Positions 28,601 through 37,719 of a DNA stretch of 64,000 nucleotides are shown here, one piece after another (within the stretch, counting starts at the first letter, position 1; each line of letters opens with the position of its first letter). The DNA is from a virus: positions 1-64,000 of IMG/VR virus record IMGVR_UViG_3300021424_002547, one strand, 5' to 3'. Under the pieces are notes generated by a model that saw only the letters and a list, made by a program, of their open reading frames with translations, did not search any database and had not been told where the DNA came from. Made by a program: the position numbers and the translations under genes.

Positions 28601-29100
28601 AATATTCTATCACAGGTCATACACATGGGATTGGTTTAGAAATTTATAACAGATTATCCCCTAACATAATAGGTTTCAGCAGATCAAATGGCTTCGATAT
28701 TTCTAATGCAGAAACACGGAAAAAAATTATAGAAATGTCTAAGAACGTTGATATCTTTATAAACAATGCTCACAACGGCTTTGATCAAACCTTGATGTTT
28801 TTAGAATTATGGAATATATGGAAGAACGAACCTAAAAAAACAATAATCAATGTTGGTAGTAGGATAGCTGATGTTAAATGTCTCACGCCAGAAAGACACA
28901 ATTTAATAAAATATCAAGCAGAAAAAGTAATACTAAAAGAGATGTCGGTCAGAGTATCAGGCAGGTGTAAAGTAGAATATGTTTCTTTTGGATATGTTGG
29001 TACTCCAACAATATTAAAAAAATATCCTAACATGATGGAAAAAGATTATATTTCTGTAGATCGAGCTGCCGATTTGATACAATCAAAATGTAATATATAG
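28597..29100 (+). CDS. Short-chain dehydrogenase/reductase (SDR)
   Basis: A 167-residue protein, short for the family (about 250). The cofactor loop TGHTHGIG, the NNAHNG motif and the catalytic Y-x3-K (KYQAEK) with an upstream Ser (NVGSR) are all present. It should use NAD(P)H to oxidise or reduce a hydroxyl/keto group. It is coupled upstream to an oxygenase gene, so the pair may act sequentially on one substrate (inference). Confidence 0.85.
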   Translation: MKYSITGHTHGIGLEIYNRLSPNIIGFSRSNGFDISNAETRKKIIEMSKNVDIFINNAHNGFDQTLMFLELWNIWKNEPKKTIINVGSRIADVKCLTPERHNLIKYQAEKVILKEMSVRVSGRCKVEYVSFGYVGTPTILKKYPNMMEKDYISVDRAADLIQSKCNI

Positions 29101-29104
29101 TTAT

Positions 29105-29743
29105 TTAAAAGAATTGATCAATGTCTTTAACCTTTCCATTAATTCTTACTTGTATTCTCTGGGAAACAACGGTTCCTACTCCATGCCAACAGTCGTCTTG
29201 AAAAATGAATACATCTTCGTCTATTTCAACCAATGAATCATCAAGCAGTGCAACTAATGGTTTAGAACCATTTTGCAAATTTAATGTTACACTTATATTT
29301 TTATCATAATATCCAGGTTGGCAGGCATCCTTATGCACGGGTCCGAAACCTGGGGGATCTATTATCATTGCCCTCACGTTCTGAACTTCGTAAAATCCAA
29401 GTTCTTTAACGATTTCTTGAAGGTAATTCGAGTTAAGTTCATACCGCCAATTCCATTCATCATATTGACTTCTTAAAGAATTTTTTCCCGATTTTGATTC
29501 ATTTAAACCCTTTTTATAAGTAAAAGATACTCCTTGCCAAGAATTTATTTTTCCTGCAATAATATTGCTTTCGTGAACTATGGTCAAATCGTTATAATCT
29601 TTTCCATCGATCAAACTGAATTTTCTACGTTTTAGAGTTAAAAAATCCGGCGGCATGTGGTGAAAATAGGGTCGATTGCTTAAAATTTCATTTATTAACT
29701 TATTTTTATCGTATTCATAGAATAGTTTTTGGTATTTTATCAT
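29105..29743 (-). CDS. 2OG-Fe(II) oxygenase-like protein
   Basis: A minus-strand protein of about 212 residues from ATG 29743. The frame extends to 29860, but the extra N-terminus is a low-complexity hydrophobic run, so I favour the inner start. GPVHKDACQPGYYD (H-x-D), DDCWHGVG (distal His) and SQRIQVRI (Arg) define the triad. It faces the SDR gene and ends 4 nt from its stop. Confidence 0.72.
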   Translation of the reverse strand: MIKYQKLFYEYDKNKLINEILSNRPYFHHMPPDFLTLKRRKFSLIDGKDYNDLTIVHESNIIAGKINSWQGVSFTYKKGLNESKSGKNSLRSQYDEWNWRYELNSNYLQEIVKELGFYEVQNVRAMIIDPPGFGPVHKDACQPGYYDKNISVTLNLQNGSKPLVALLDDSLVEIDEDVFIFQDDCWHGVGTVVSQRIQVRINGKVKDIDQFF

Positions 29744-29850
29744 GGTCAAAAGCAATAATTTCCTAATCATATAACGTTTATTTAAAAAAATAAGTATCGT
29801 AGTGATAAAAATTCTTAGTATTATTGACTGCAGTAATTTAGAACTAAACA

Positions 29851-29857
29851 ATAAATA
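29851..29857 (+). promoter_or_regulatory. Late-promoter-like box of the tail-protein gene
   Basis: ATAAATA followed by C, 29 nt before the ATG at 29887, with AGGAG in between. This is a leadered late gene. Confidence 0.55.
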
Positions 29858-29886
29858 CATGGATTAGCAATCTTAGGAGTCAAAAC

Positions 29887-31578
29887 ATGCCATTACAGAT
29901 CCGTAGAGGAACTACCGCTGAAGTTAACAGTATAACACCATTAGTAGGTGAACTGATTTACAATACACAGACAGGAAGTGTTCTTGTCGGTGACGGGGGA
30001 ACTGCTGGCGGCGTGCCTATCGCCGGAGTGTCATTAAACGAATCTAAAGATGCTGCTGCTGCCTCGATTCTAGCGGGAACACACAAAAATATAAGTTTTT
30101 CTTATGATAGTGTTGCAAAAACACTGAGCGCTACTGTTGATATTTTAACTCACGAAACGATCGTATCTGATGCTATCGTGACAGATAAAATTTTTAACAC
30201 AGCATCTACGGTGGTCATTGATGTAGATACTGCGACAGTTAATGGCACGTTGATCGGAAGTGTCACCGGCGATGTCAAAGGTTCCGTTTTCGCAGACGAT
30301 TCAACTCTTTTGGTAGATGCTATAGACGGTGTTCTTAGGGGAACATTAGTAGGAACCGTCACCGGCGATGTCAAAGGTTCCGTTTTCGCAGACGATTCAA
30401 CTCTTTTGGTAGATGCTGTAGACGGTGTTCTTAGGGGAACATTAGTAGGAACCGTTGCGGGTAACGTTTTGGGTAACGTTTTGGGTAACGTTTCGGGTAA
30501 TGTTTTGGGTGACGTTTCGGGTAATTTAACAGGAGATGTCAAAGGTTCTGTATTTGCAGAAAATTCGTCCATAATGGTTGATGCGACAAATGGTTCGATC
30601 AATTTAGATGGCACCGTACAGGGAGACGTGATACCAAATCAGAATGCAAGTCATGATCTAGGATCAAATACCAATTCATTCCGAGATCTGTATCTATCTG
30701 GTGACGCAACATTAAGGGGAAACTCAGTACGTACTTTTTCACTGGCTAATTTTACCTCAGATACATCCGCATCTATAATTAGTTTTAACAAATCCAGAGG
30801 AACAACGTCATCACCATCTACCGTGAATATAGGAGACCGATTAGGAAATATATTATTCAGAGGATTTAACGGATCCACAGAACTGACAGCGGCAGCTATA
30901 ACTTCTAACGTTGATAGCACTATTTCTCCTACCAATATTCCAGGCAATCTTGAATTTAACGTAAGAAATACACTTGGTGTATTACTAACTCCGCTCAAAA
31001 TATTAAATTCGGGTATAGTAAGAATACTATCTGATACCAATTTAACCAGTACTAAAGTTCTTTTAGCCAGCTGCCATCATGATAGCTCAGCGACAACCAC
31101 AGCGATAGGGTTATCAAGAAGTAGGGGATCAATAGAAGCCCCAACTGCTGTGCAAGACGGTGATCTTATCTATAATATAACATATGCTGGGTACGACGGT
31201 TTAGCTTATAGAGATAGCTCATCTATTCGGGCTGCGGTAGACGGATCTATTTCGAGTTCAATAGTTCCAGGGCGATTAGAATTTTATACTGCAAATTCGT
31301 CAGGTACACTAATAAAAAACGCTCAATTAGATAAAAATGGTGTGTTAAAAGTTGATAATATACAAGCCCTTACTAATACTTTATCAATTGTTGGGGATAT
31401 TGTTGGATCAGTTTTTTCCGATTCATCTACTTTGTTAGTAGACGGAACAAATGGATCACTTAAATATTATGCGACAGTTCCGGGAGATTGGAGTGGTTCT
31501 GCACCAACAACTGTAGGCGAAGCTTTAGATAGACTGGCCACCTTAGTGAAAACATTGAATGCTGGTGTAGGTGCTTAA
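29887..31578 (+). CDS. Repeat-containing phage tail/fibre protein
   Basis: A 563-residue virion-type protein. The N-terminus MPLQIRRGTTAEVNSITPLV, with GELIYNTQTGSVLVGDG, is typical of phage tail proteins. The middle holds two 32-residue repeats and a G-[ND]-V-[LS] tetrapeptide array. The C-terminal half contains two copies of a domain with 'SRGTTSSPSTV' or 'SRGSIEAPTAV' motifs and ends in a helical stalk. It has a late-type promoter box and an AGGAG site. It is the only structural gene inside the cargo island. Confidence 0.8.
   Translation: MPLQIRRGTTAEVNSITPLVGELIYNTQTGSVLVGDGGTAGGVPIAGVSLNESKDAAAASILAGTHKNISFSYDSVAKTLSATVDILTHETIVSDAIVTDKIFNTASTVVIDVDTATVNGTLIGSVTGDVKGSVFADDSTLLVDAIDGVLRGTLVGTVTGDVKGSVFADDSTLLVDAVDGVLRGTLVGTVAGNVLGNVLGNVSGNVLGDVSGNLTGDVKGSVFAENSSIMVDATNGSINLDGTVQGDVIPNQNASHDLGSNTNSFRDLYLSGDATLRGNSVRTFSLANFTSDTSASIISFNKSRGTTSSPSTVNIGDRLGNILFRGFNGSTELTAAAITSNVDSTISPTNIPGNLEFNVRNTLGVLLTPLKILNSGIVRILSDTNLTSTKVLLASCHHDSSATTTAIGLSRSRGSIEAPTAVQDGDLIYNITYAGYDGLAYRDSSSIRAAVDGSISSSIVPGRLEFYTANSSGTLIKNAQLDKNGVLKVDNIQALTNTLSIVGDIVGSVFSDSSTLLVDGTNGSLKYYATVPGDWSGSAPTTVGEALDRLATLVKTLNAGVGA
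30262..30453. repeat. Two 96-bp tandem repeats in the tail gene
   Basis: 30262-30357 and 30358-30453 differ at a single base (ATA versus GTA codon). Near identity of DNA, including third positions, indicates recent duplication. The period is in frame (32 residues). Confidence 0.9.
30459..30530. repeat. 12-bp minisatellite in the tail gene
   Basis: Six units of GGGTAACGTTTT-like sequence: the first two identical, the third with one change, then increasingly diverged. Each unit encodes four residues (G-N-V-L). Slippage would change length without a frameshift. Confidence 0.85.
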
Positions 31579-31631
31579 CACTGTAATTTGCTGAATTATA
31601 TTCATTCTTAAGAAATTCAAAAAAAATTTCC

Positions 31632-31639
31632 TATAAATA
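31632..31639 (+). promoter_or_regulatory. Exact T4-type late promoter box TATAAATA, 4 nt before ATG
   Basis: The full TATAAATA octamer ends 4 nt before ATG 31644. It is the best match to the T4 late consensus in the window. Confidence 0.65.
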
Positions 31640-31643
31640 TCGG

Positions 31644-32915
31644 ATGGAACTACCTACAAACCGATTTTATAAAGTCAAAGATAAAATATTTCATAATAAA
31701 ATCGAAGCGATTTTATATGCAAATAAAAGCAAAGAAGACGTCACATGGCATTTTTATCAAGAAATTTTTGATAAAGTAAATTGGTTAATCGAACCAGATC
31801 TCGGGTTAGATGAACTTTATGCAAAAAGAGCGGCCCAGATTAGAGATCAGTATGATTATATAGTTATATTGTGCAGCGGAGGAGCTGATAGTACAAATGT
31901 TGTAAAAAGTTTTATTAATAACGATATATTTCCTGACGAAATAATTGCATCGGCTCCGTTAGAAGGTTTGAATAACTACAATTTCAATGATACAGACAGT
32001 AGCCATTATAATACTATGTCTGAAACAAAATTTGCTCAACTACCGTTAATCAATGATATATCTCAAAAATATCCCAATATACGAATAACATTGCATGATT
32101 ATTTCAAAGACATTTTAGATTATAAACCTGAAGAATGGCTGTATTTGTGTGAAGATTGGGTCCATCCTTCGAGCTTGTCGAGGTATAGATTTGAAAGGCA
32201 TAAACATCTTAAAAATTTAGCTGAATCGGGTAAGAAAATAGCATTTGTTTATGGTATAGACAAACCAATTTTAGTCGTCGGCAAAAACTACGAATCGCTA
32301 ACGGTTAGTTTTTCAGATTTAACAGTTAATGTACAAAGACCGCCATTCAATGAAAACTATCCCAATGTAGATAACGTTCTTTTTTATTGGACAGCTGATT
32401 TGCCCGAATTAATGGTTAAACAAGCGCATGTTTTAGGTAAATGGATTTTTCAAAAAGAAAATTGGTACGCTCTGCGTTACCTAACTGTCTACGATAGGGC
32501 TATGAAAACAAGTTATGTCGACAACAGGATGAGACATAGCAAATACGAAAGAGCTATTGTTCCTTGCATATATCCGAACACTTACCGTAAAGTTTTTCAG
32601 GCTGAAAAACCATCTAGTCTATTTCTAGGAGAACATGATTTCTGGTTTTACAAATTACATAAAGATACGACTTCGTATCAGATGATGCTGTCAGATTCAG
32701 TTAATTTTCTAAATAAAATAGACTACAAATACCTTAATAGACAAAAATCCGGATTGGTCACGTACCATAACACCTATAGTTTAGGACCATTAAAAAAATT
32801 TTGTACAGCTAGCGAAACTTTAAAATCAATTATAAATTTAGAAACTTTTTTTGGAAAAAAATTAAGCGACACCAAGATTCCAGAAAATTTTATAGACCTT
32901 TATTTCGGAATGTAA
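31644..32915 (+). CDS. PP-loop ATPase, subfamily A copy 3
   Basis: A 423-residue paralogue with CSGGADSTN at 77-85. It keeps the subfamily leader (W-LIEPDLGLDELYAKRAAQIRD), YGIDKPILVV, and FYWTADLPELMVKQAHVLGK. It has its own late box. The convergent cupin gene overlaps its last 16 bases. Like the other copies it lacks a fused glutaminase or ferredoxin domain, so the nitrogen or sulfur donor is unknown. Confidence 0.78.
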   Translation: MELPTNRFYKVKDKIFHNKIEAILYANKSKEDVTWHFYQEIFDKVNWLIEPDLGLDELYAKRAAQIRDQYDYIVILCSGGADSTNVVKSFINNDIFPDEIIASAPLEGLNNYNFNDTDSSHYNTMSETKFAQLPLINDISQKYPNIRITLHDYFKDILDYKPEEWLYLCEDWVHPSSLSRYRFERHKHLKNLAESGKKIAFVYGIDKPILVVGKNYESLTVSFSDLTVNVQRPPFNENYPNVDNVLFYWTADLPELMVKQAHVLGKWIFQKENWYALRYLTVYDRAMKTSYVDNRMRHSKYERAIVPCIYPNTYRKVFQAEKPSSLFLGEHDFWFYKLHKDTTSYQMMLSDSVNFLNKIDYKYLNRQKSGLVTYHNTYSLGPLKKFCTASETLKSIINLETFFGKKLSDTKIPENFIDLYFGM

Positions 32916-33523
32916 GTTCTGCTTTTCATAGGATTATATTCGTCTGTGGGACCGTCATCACTATCCGGATGAAAAGCAATTAAACTCATATCTGATTCAT
33001 TAGTAATGAACCTATGCGATTCAAATCTATTTAAAATAAAACAATCACCTATGTTAAGTTCCTGTGATCGATCGTTAAATTCTGCTACACCAGATCCTGA
33101 AATTATCATTCCTATTCTTATACTAGGATGAACATGAAATGTTTGTTTGATAAATTTTGGAAAATACAAATAATTTATACAAGGATCACCGTTCCTGCAA
33201 GGAGAAACTAGATTAGAATTAGAACATCCATCTATGTAACTTAAATTCCCAGGTAATCCCGGATTAATTAAACAAATATATTGATCAGGAAAGTTATATC
33301 CAAATAAATCTATAACTATTCCGTGGCCTACTATTTCAAACTCGACGTTTACTGACGCTGCAAAAACTCCAGAAAATTTAAATTTTTCTGATTTTAAATC
33401 ACCATTACACATGATAAATCGAGTGGTTTCTTTACTGGCAAATGATCGATTGCCATCTACTTTACTGACATAAATTCTATGTCTATCGTTATGCACAAAA
33501 TCATCATTTATTAACTTGAACAT
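32900..33523 (-). CDS. Cupin-domain protein
   Basis: A 207-residue minus-strand protein whose second half is a cupin: QTFHVHPSIRIGMIISGSG (H-x-H), GVAEFNDRS, GDCFILNRFESHRF (distal His). The first half is a divergent strand-rich domain with Cys residues. Cupins of this kind bind a metal and can be oxygenases, isomerases or binding proteins. AAGGA precedes the ATG. Confidence 0.75.
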   Translation of the reverse strand: MFKLINDDFVHNDRHRIYVSKVDGNRSFASKETTRFIMCNGDLKSEKFKFSGVFAASVNVEFEIVGHGIVIDLFGYNFPDQYICLINPGLPGNLSYIDGCSNSNLVSPCRNGDPCINYLYFPKFIKQTFHVHPSIRIGMIISGSGVAEFNDRSQELNIGDCFILNRFESHRFITNESDMSLIAFHPDSDDGPTDEYNPMKSRTYIPK

Positions 33524-33564
33524 AACTAATATCCTTTAAGTAATTTCATAATCGTACTTATATG

Positions 33565-33571
33565 ATAAATA
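33565..33571 (+). promoter_or_regulatory. Late-promoter-like box
   Basis: GATAAATAC (core 33565-33571), 28 nt before ATG 33600. Confidence 0.4.
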
Positions 33572-33599
33572 CTTTTATATCTTCAAAAAAGGGCTAAAA

Positions 33600-33974
33600 A
33601 TGGAAATTGAAAAAGAAATAGAATGTACCAGAGAATCTATTGAAATTCCATGGTTTTTCGATTATATAAGAGACAATAAAGAAAAATTTGTCGATATTTT
33701 CTCTTATACAGAAGAAACTTTTATTATTCCTGGCGATATCTTGATAGAAAATAATACAAGCGGAAATGGATTAGTTCAGAATAAAAAAATATATTTTAAA
33801 AATTACAATGTTTTTGACAGATGGCAGAATGATCCAACTTTATTATTAATTCAAGAAGAAAATAAAAAATATAATGAAGAGAACGGGATAATAATGAATT
33901 TTATGCGTATAAAGGATTTAGTAACAGATATCGTTTTTGTGTCAAGATCTTCCGATTCTAATGATCCTGAATAG
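33600..33974 (+). CDS. Uncharacterised acidic protein
   Basis: A 124-residue AT-rich gene. The protein starts MEIEKEIECTRESIEIPWFF and has a strand-rich middle. No known motif is seen. It converges on a GNAT gene with 17 nt of overlap. Function unknown. Confidence 0.6.
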   Translation: MEIEKEIECTRESIEIPWFFDYIRDNKEKFVDIFSYTEETFIIPGDILIENNTSGNGLVQNKKIYFKNYNVFDRWQNDPTLLLIQEENKKYNEENGIIMNFMRIKDLVTDIVFVSRSSDSNDPE

Positions 33975-34413
33975 TCTGATTAACATTCTTGTAAACTATG
34001 GTCATCAAAGATTCGTATCCGACCGATTTTGAAATTTTGTCGATCATTAGTTTGTTTTGTAAATGTATAGATGAATATATTCTATTTTTCGATAGGTTAA
34101 TCGCTACGTGATTTAAATATTCATGCATAACTTTGTATAATCCTTTCTTCCTGTGATTTTTTTCAACAAATGCTATATTAATCCAAATAGCATTTTTATA
34201 TTTAAACTCGTCATAAAAAATAGATGCAGCTCTTTCTTCTGAGTTTTCAAATATGATAGCTCCTGTCGCTCTTGGTGGAACATGGTTTATCATTTGATAT
34301 CCTTCATTTTTGTATTTTTCATGGATAGATTCATAATATAAATTTAGATTGTCATCAATTTCTTGATACCAATTTAAATTGAAATTCATTAAAGAAATAA
34401 AAGTATCTGGCAT
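33958..34413 (-). CDS. GNAT-family acetyltransferase
   Basis: A 151-residue minus-strand protein with the GNAT core: AIWINIAFVEKNHRKKGLYKV (strand 4 and the R-x2-G-x-[GY]-like acetyl-CoA loop) and a C-terminal SVGYESLMTIVYK strand. It should transfer an acyl group from CoA to an amine; the substrate is unknown. It is divergent from the next PP-loop gene, with a TATAAATA box in the 33-nt gap. Confidence 0.75.
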   Translation of the reverse strand: MPDTFISLMNFNLNWYQEIDDNLNLYYESIHEKYKNEGYQMINHVPPRATGAIIFENSEERAASIFYDEFKYKNAIWINIAFVEKNHRKKGLYKVMHEYLNHVAINLSKNRIYSSIHLQNKLMIDKISKSVGYESLMTIVYKNVNQTIQDH

Positions 34414-34416
34414 GTT

Positions 34417-34424
34417 TATAAATA
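34417..34424 (+). promoter_or_regulatory. Exact TATAAATA box
   Basis: The TATAAATA octamer lies 22 nt before ATG 34447. Confidence 0.5.
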
Positions 34425-34446
34425 TTCCGTAAATTACTTATCTATT

Positions 34447-35334
34447 ATGATCACACCGAGATACAAAAATTACTACACTATCCAAGGTACCGGAATAAAT
34501 TTTAATTTAAACATATCAAAATGTTCTCGTGCGGTAGGTACATACCAAGAAGAGTTAATTAATAACGCGATCTTTCTAAAAGAAAATACAAAGAAAGACA
34601 TTTATGTATTCTATAGTGGGGGATTAGATAGCGAATACATAATTAAGATCTTTCTTTCTCAAAAAATTAAAATAACACCAATTATCGTTTCATTAGAACC
34701 AAATTATAATTCGTTTGATATTTCATACGCTATAGATTTTTGCAAATACAACGATTTAAAACCTATTATAATAAATTTTGATTTCGATAACTTTGTAACT
34801 TCGGGTGAGTTTCTTGAAGTGGCTCGATCTGCCAATTGCATTGTGTATCAATACCCGGTATTCTTAAAACTATCAAAAACGTTGGACGGTACTATAATAT
34901 TTGGTAGCGATCAACCCCATCTTTGTAAAGATGATAACTCTGATACTTGGTATTTTGACGAAAGAGAAAGGATAGTATCAGTTTGGTATAATTGGTATAA
35001 AAACCAAAATTTAGACGGAACCCCATCATTTTTAAATTACAATCCCGAAACATTGTTATCATTTCTATATGAACCAAGAATAAAAGATCTTGTGTCTAAT
35101 AAAATTAAAGGCAGAAAAGGTACTAGTTCTAGTAAATTAATGATTTATGATAGACATTTTAAAGATATGCGGTCAAGAAGCAAATATGATGGTTTCGAAA
35201 TTATACGAACATCTAAAATTTTTAGTCATCCCGATATTCAAATGATCAGAACTGATCCTATGGATTATTCTATACCCCACAATGGGTATTTTAAAATATC
35301 TTATAATTCATTGTTAAAAAAATTAACTCAATGA
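34447..35334 (+). CDS. PP-loop ATPase, subfamily B copy 1
   Basis: A 295-residue protein with YSGGLDSEY at 56-64, closer to the asparagine-synthetase type loop than subfamily A. It is shorter and lacks the KQAH block. It ends with a block IRTDPMDYSIPHNGYFKISYNSLLKKL that has a counterpart in the 44821 copy (IDGPKHNYRKNRVVIKYDALIKHL). ATGA coupling to an AspH-like oxygenase and then two desaturases defines a four-gene unit. Confidence 0.75.
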   Translation: MITPRYKNYYTIQGTGINFNLNISKCSRAVGTYQEELINNAIFLKENTKKDIYVFYSGGLDSEYIIKIFLSQKIKITPIIVSLEPNYNSFDISYAIDFCKYNDLKPIIINFDFDNFVTSGEFLEVARSANCIVYQYPVFLKLSKTLDGTIIFGSDQPHLCKDDNSDTWYFDERERIVSVWYNWYKNQNLDGTPSFLNYNPETLLSFLYEPRIKDLVSNKIKGRKGTSSSKLMIYDRHFKDMRSRSKYDGFEIIRTSKIFSHPDIQMIRTDPMDYSIPHNGYFKISYNSLLKKLTQ

Positions 35335-36194
35335 AACATAAAATTTTTATAACAGAAATTCCGAAAAAGTTTACAGTATGGCAGTGGATAATGAAAACCA
35401 CCGACATTAAAAAATTAATGTCAACTATAGTGTCGCCAGTAAAAACATATACGATTTTAGATCTTATACACAATATAGATATTAAAGGTCTGACCAAAAC
35501 TACAACAAAAATTATTGATACATTTGGATACCAAGGATGGAAGAACAATGTAGGAGAAGATCAAGCCTACGGGGGATTAAGCTTAACTTATAATCCCGAG
35601 TACCGTGATATCTCAAATGAGAATAGTCAAACTCTTGGGACATATCGCAATCAGAAAACAGAATATTTCTTTGATCAAACCCATAATTTCAATGACTTAC
35701 AAAATACGTATTATGATACATATGGGTTTAGAAAATTATCTCCCTGCGCAGAACTATTAGACGCATTTCTTTTAGATTTTGATAGAACGTTAATCAGAAG
35801 TAGGATAGCCATATTAAATTCTCAACATTTAGATCCAACAACTATAAATTCCTGGGGGTGGCACAGAGATGAATCTGTTTTTGAAAATATACGAATTAAC
35901 ATACCTATCCAAACTGACAATAATTATCTTTTTCAACTATTAGGAAAATCGACTCTACATTTAAAATATGGACACATGTATTCGTGGGATACCAACGTTC
36001 CCCACAGAGTATTTCCTTATATAAATTCGATAAAAAATAGAATACATATAGTTTTAGGATTTAGCCCATGGTTCGATTACAATCCTTTAGATCAATGCTG
36101 GTGCAGCAATGAATTCTATGGTAAAATACACCCGTTCGAAATGCTTATTTCGGGTTTAATAAATAAAAAGATAACAGGTGCAAATTATATATGA
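35331..36194 (+). CDS. Aspartyl/asparaginyl beta-hydroxylase-like oxygenase
   Basis: A 287-residue protein with SWGWHRDESVFENIRINIPI (H-x-D followed by the 2OG-binding strand), NVPHRVF (distal His) and RIHIVLGFSPWFDY (Arg). This is the clearest AspH-type enzyme of the island and longer than its relatives. It is coupled by ATGA to the PP-loop gene before it and the desaturase after it, so the four products likely act together. Confidence 0.8.
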   Translation: MKHKIFITEIPKKFTVWQWIMKTTDIKKLMSTIVSPVKTYTILDLIHNIDIKGLTKTTTKIIDTFGYQGWKNNVGEDQAYGGLSLTYNPEYRDISNENSQTLGTYRNQKTEYFFDQTHNFNDLQNTYYDTYGFRKLSPCAELLDAFLLDFDRTLIRSRIAILNSQHLDPTTINSWGWHRDESVFENIRINIPIQTDNNYLFQLLGKSTLHLKYGHMYSWDTNVPHRVFPYINSIKNRIHIVLGFSPWFDYNPLDQCWCSNEFYGKIHPFEMLISGLINKKITGANYI

Positions 36195-36946
36195 AACTAT
36201 TTTCAGCTTCGGCTATATCTTTATCTATAATACAAATAATTTCTACAATTGGAGCTATAATTGGGCTATGGGTGTTTAGTTTTGACTATCTGTCTATTAT
36301 AGTTATTCTCGTATCATACTATCTATATAGTGGTATCGGAGTGAGTATGATGCTACACCGTTTTTACGCACACAAAAGTTTTGAATTTAAATATCCCATT
36401 TTAAAATATGTGTTTACCTGGTTCGCTTTAATGTCTGGACGAGGAAGTATTATAGGTTGGGTTCATGTACATCGAGAACATCATGCATTTTCTGACACTG
36501 AAAAAGATCCTCATTCTCCTAGTATAAAAGGATGGCGGGTGCTTTTTCCGCATTTGATGGATTACGGTAAAAAAATAAATGTAAGACTGGTAAGGGATTT
36601 ACTTAATAAAAAACAAATATATATTAATGACTATTATATGTTGCTAGTATTATCTTGTGTCTCTATTTTGATAATCATCGATCCTTGGATAGCATATTTT
36701 TGTTGGTTTGTCCCGGTATCAATTACTCATTTTGTTTTAAACACATTCATTTATTTTGGTCATAATTTAGGGTATACTAATCATAAGTATAAAGATAATA
36801 GCAAAAACCTTTGGGTATATGGCATATTGCTCTGGGGCGAAGGTTGGCATAATAATCATCATTCGAATGCCAAAAATTGGAATATGCAAGAGAAATGGTG
36901 GGAATTAGATCTGATAGCCCCCCTTATATACTTGGTAAAAAAATGA
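36191..36946 (+). CDS. Membrane fatty-acid/acyl desaturase, copy 1
   Basis: A 251-residue integral membrane di-iron enzyme. The three histidine boxes are present: HRFYAH (56-61), HREHH followed by SDTEKDPHSP (94-110), and GEGWHNNHH near residue 220. This is the delta-9 acyl-CoA/acyl-lipid desaturase pattern. It introduces a double bond into an acyl chain using O2 and an electron donor that is not encoded here. It overlaps its neighbours on both sides by ATGA. Confidence 0.92.
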   Translation: MKLFSASAISLSIIQIISTIGAIIGLWVFSFDYLSIIVILVSYYLYSGIGVSMMLHRFYAHKSFEFKYPILKYVFTWFALMSGRGSIIGWVHVHREHHAFSDTEKDPHSPSIKGWRVLFPHLMDYGKKINVRLVRDLLNKKQIYINDYYMLLVLSCVSILIIIDPWIAYFCWFVPVSITHFVLNTFIYFGHNLGYTNHKYKDNSKNLWVYGILLWGEGWHNNHHSNAKNWNMQEKWWELDLIAPLIYLVKK

Positions 36947-37716
36947 AAAATATATTTTCTAGTAATACTTTAGGAGTCCAAATATTCGCTATCATAAGCA
37001 TAATCGGCACAATTATAGGAATTTACAGTCATGGATTAGACTATTTTGCTCTATTACTTATTGTTATTGGATATTTCTTATATGGATGTCTAGGAATAGT
37101 GGTCACATTCCACAGAAATCTCACCCATAATAGCTACGAGACTACTCCTATAATAAAAAATTTATTTTCACTACTGGGATGCTTCGGTAACACAGGTAGC
37201 CCATTAGCATGGACTGCTATCCATATCAATCATCATTTAAAAAGTGATAAAGTAACCGATCCTCATAGTCCTAAATACAGAGGATACAAAATATTTTCAT
37301 TATCGTATGATGCACGGGTGGATGGTAACACTAAATGGAAAATGAGAAAACTTATAACAGATAGATATCAACAATTTTTACATCGTTACTATTTTATAAT
37401 TTTATTTTTATGGAGCCTAATCCTATTCATATTAGGGGGATCATATCTGATGATATTTTTGCACTGGGCTCCTGCCTTGCTTACAGGGATCATGAGTAAT
37501 GTTGTAAACTACATAGGACATAAACCTAATTGGTTTGGAAGTTATCGTCGATATAATTTGAAAGACCAGAGCACAAACAATTGGCTATGGGCGATTCCTA
37601 GCTGGGGAGAAACATGGCACAACAATCATCATAGGCATCCTAAGAACTACAGTTGCGGTGAATCATGGTGGGAAATAGATGTATCAGCGATGATAATAAA
37701 AATAATTAAAATTTAA
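36943..37716 (+). CDS. Membrane fatty-acid/acyl desaturase, copy 2
   Basis: A 257-residue paralogue of the preceding gene. The start is ATG 36943, overlapping its stop; an upstream in-frame ATG lies inside that gene. Boxes HRNLTH, HINHH followed by DPHSP, and GETWHNNHH are intact. Two diverged desaturases in tandem suggest two positions or two substrates, or a heteromeric enzyme. The B12-type radical SAM gene starts 4 nt later. Confidence 0.92.
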   Translation: MKNIFSSNTLGVQIFAIISIIGTIIGIYSHGLDYFALLLIVIGYFLYGCLGIVVTFHRNLTHNSYETTPIIKNLFSLLGCFGNTGSPLAWTAIHINHHLKSDKVTDPHSPKYRGYKIFSLSYDARVDGNTKWKMRKLITDRYQQFLHRYYFIILFLWSLILFILGGSYLMIFLHWAPALLTGIMSNVVNYIGHKPNWFGSYRRYNLKDQSTNNWLWAIPSWGETWHNNHHRHPKNYSCGESWWEIDVSAMIIKIIKI

Positions 37717-37719
37717 TCA

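Noticed and set aside
30262-30530. Possible CRISPR-like array
   Set aside because: The repeats are contiguous without spacers and are in frame within a tail gene.
30150-30614. Minus-strand frame with Thr/Leu/Pro-rich repeats
   Set aside because: It is the antisense of the tail-gene repeats; the repeats alone explain its regular composition.
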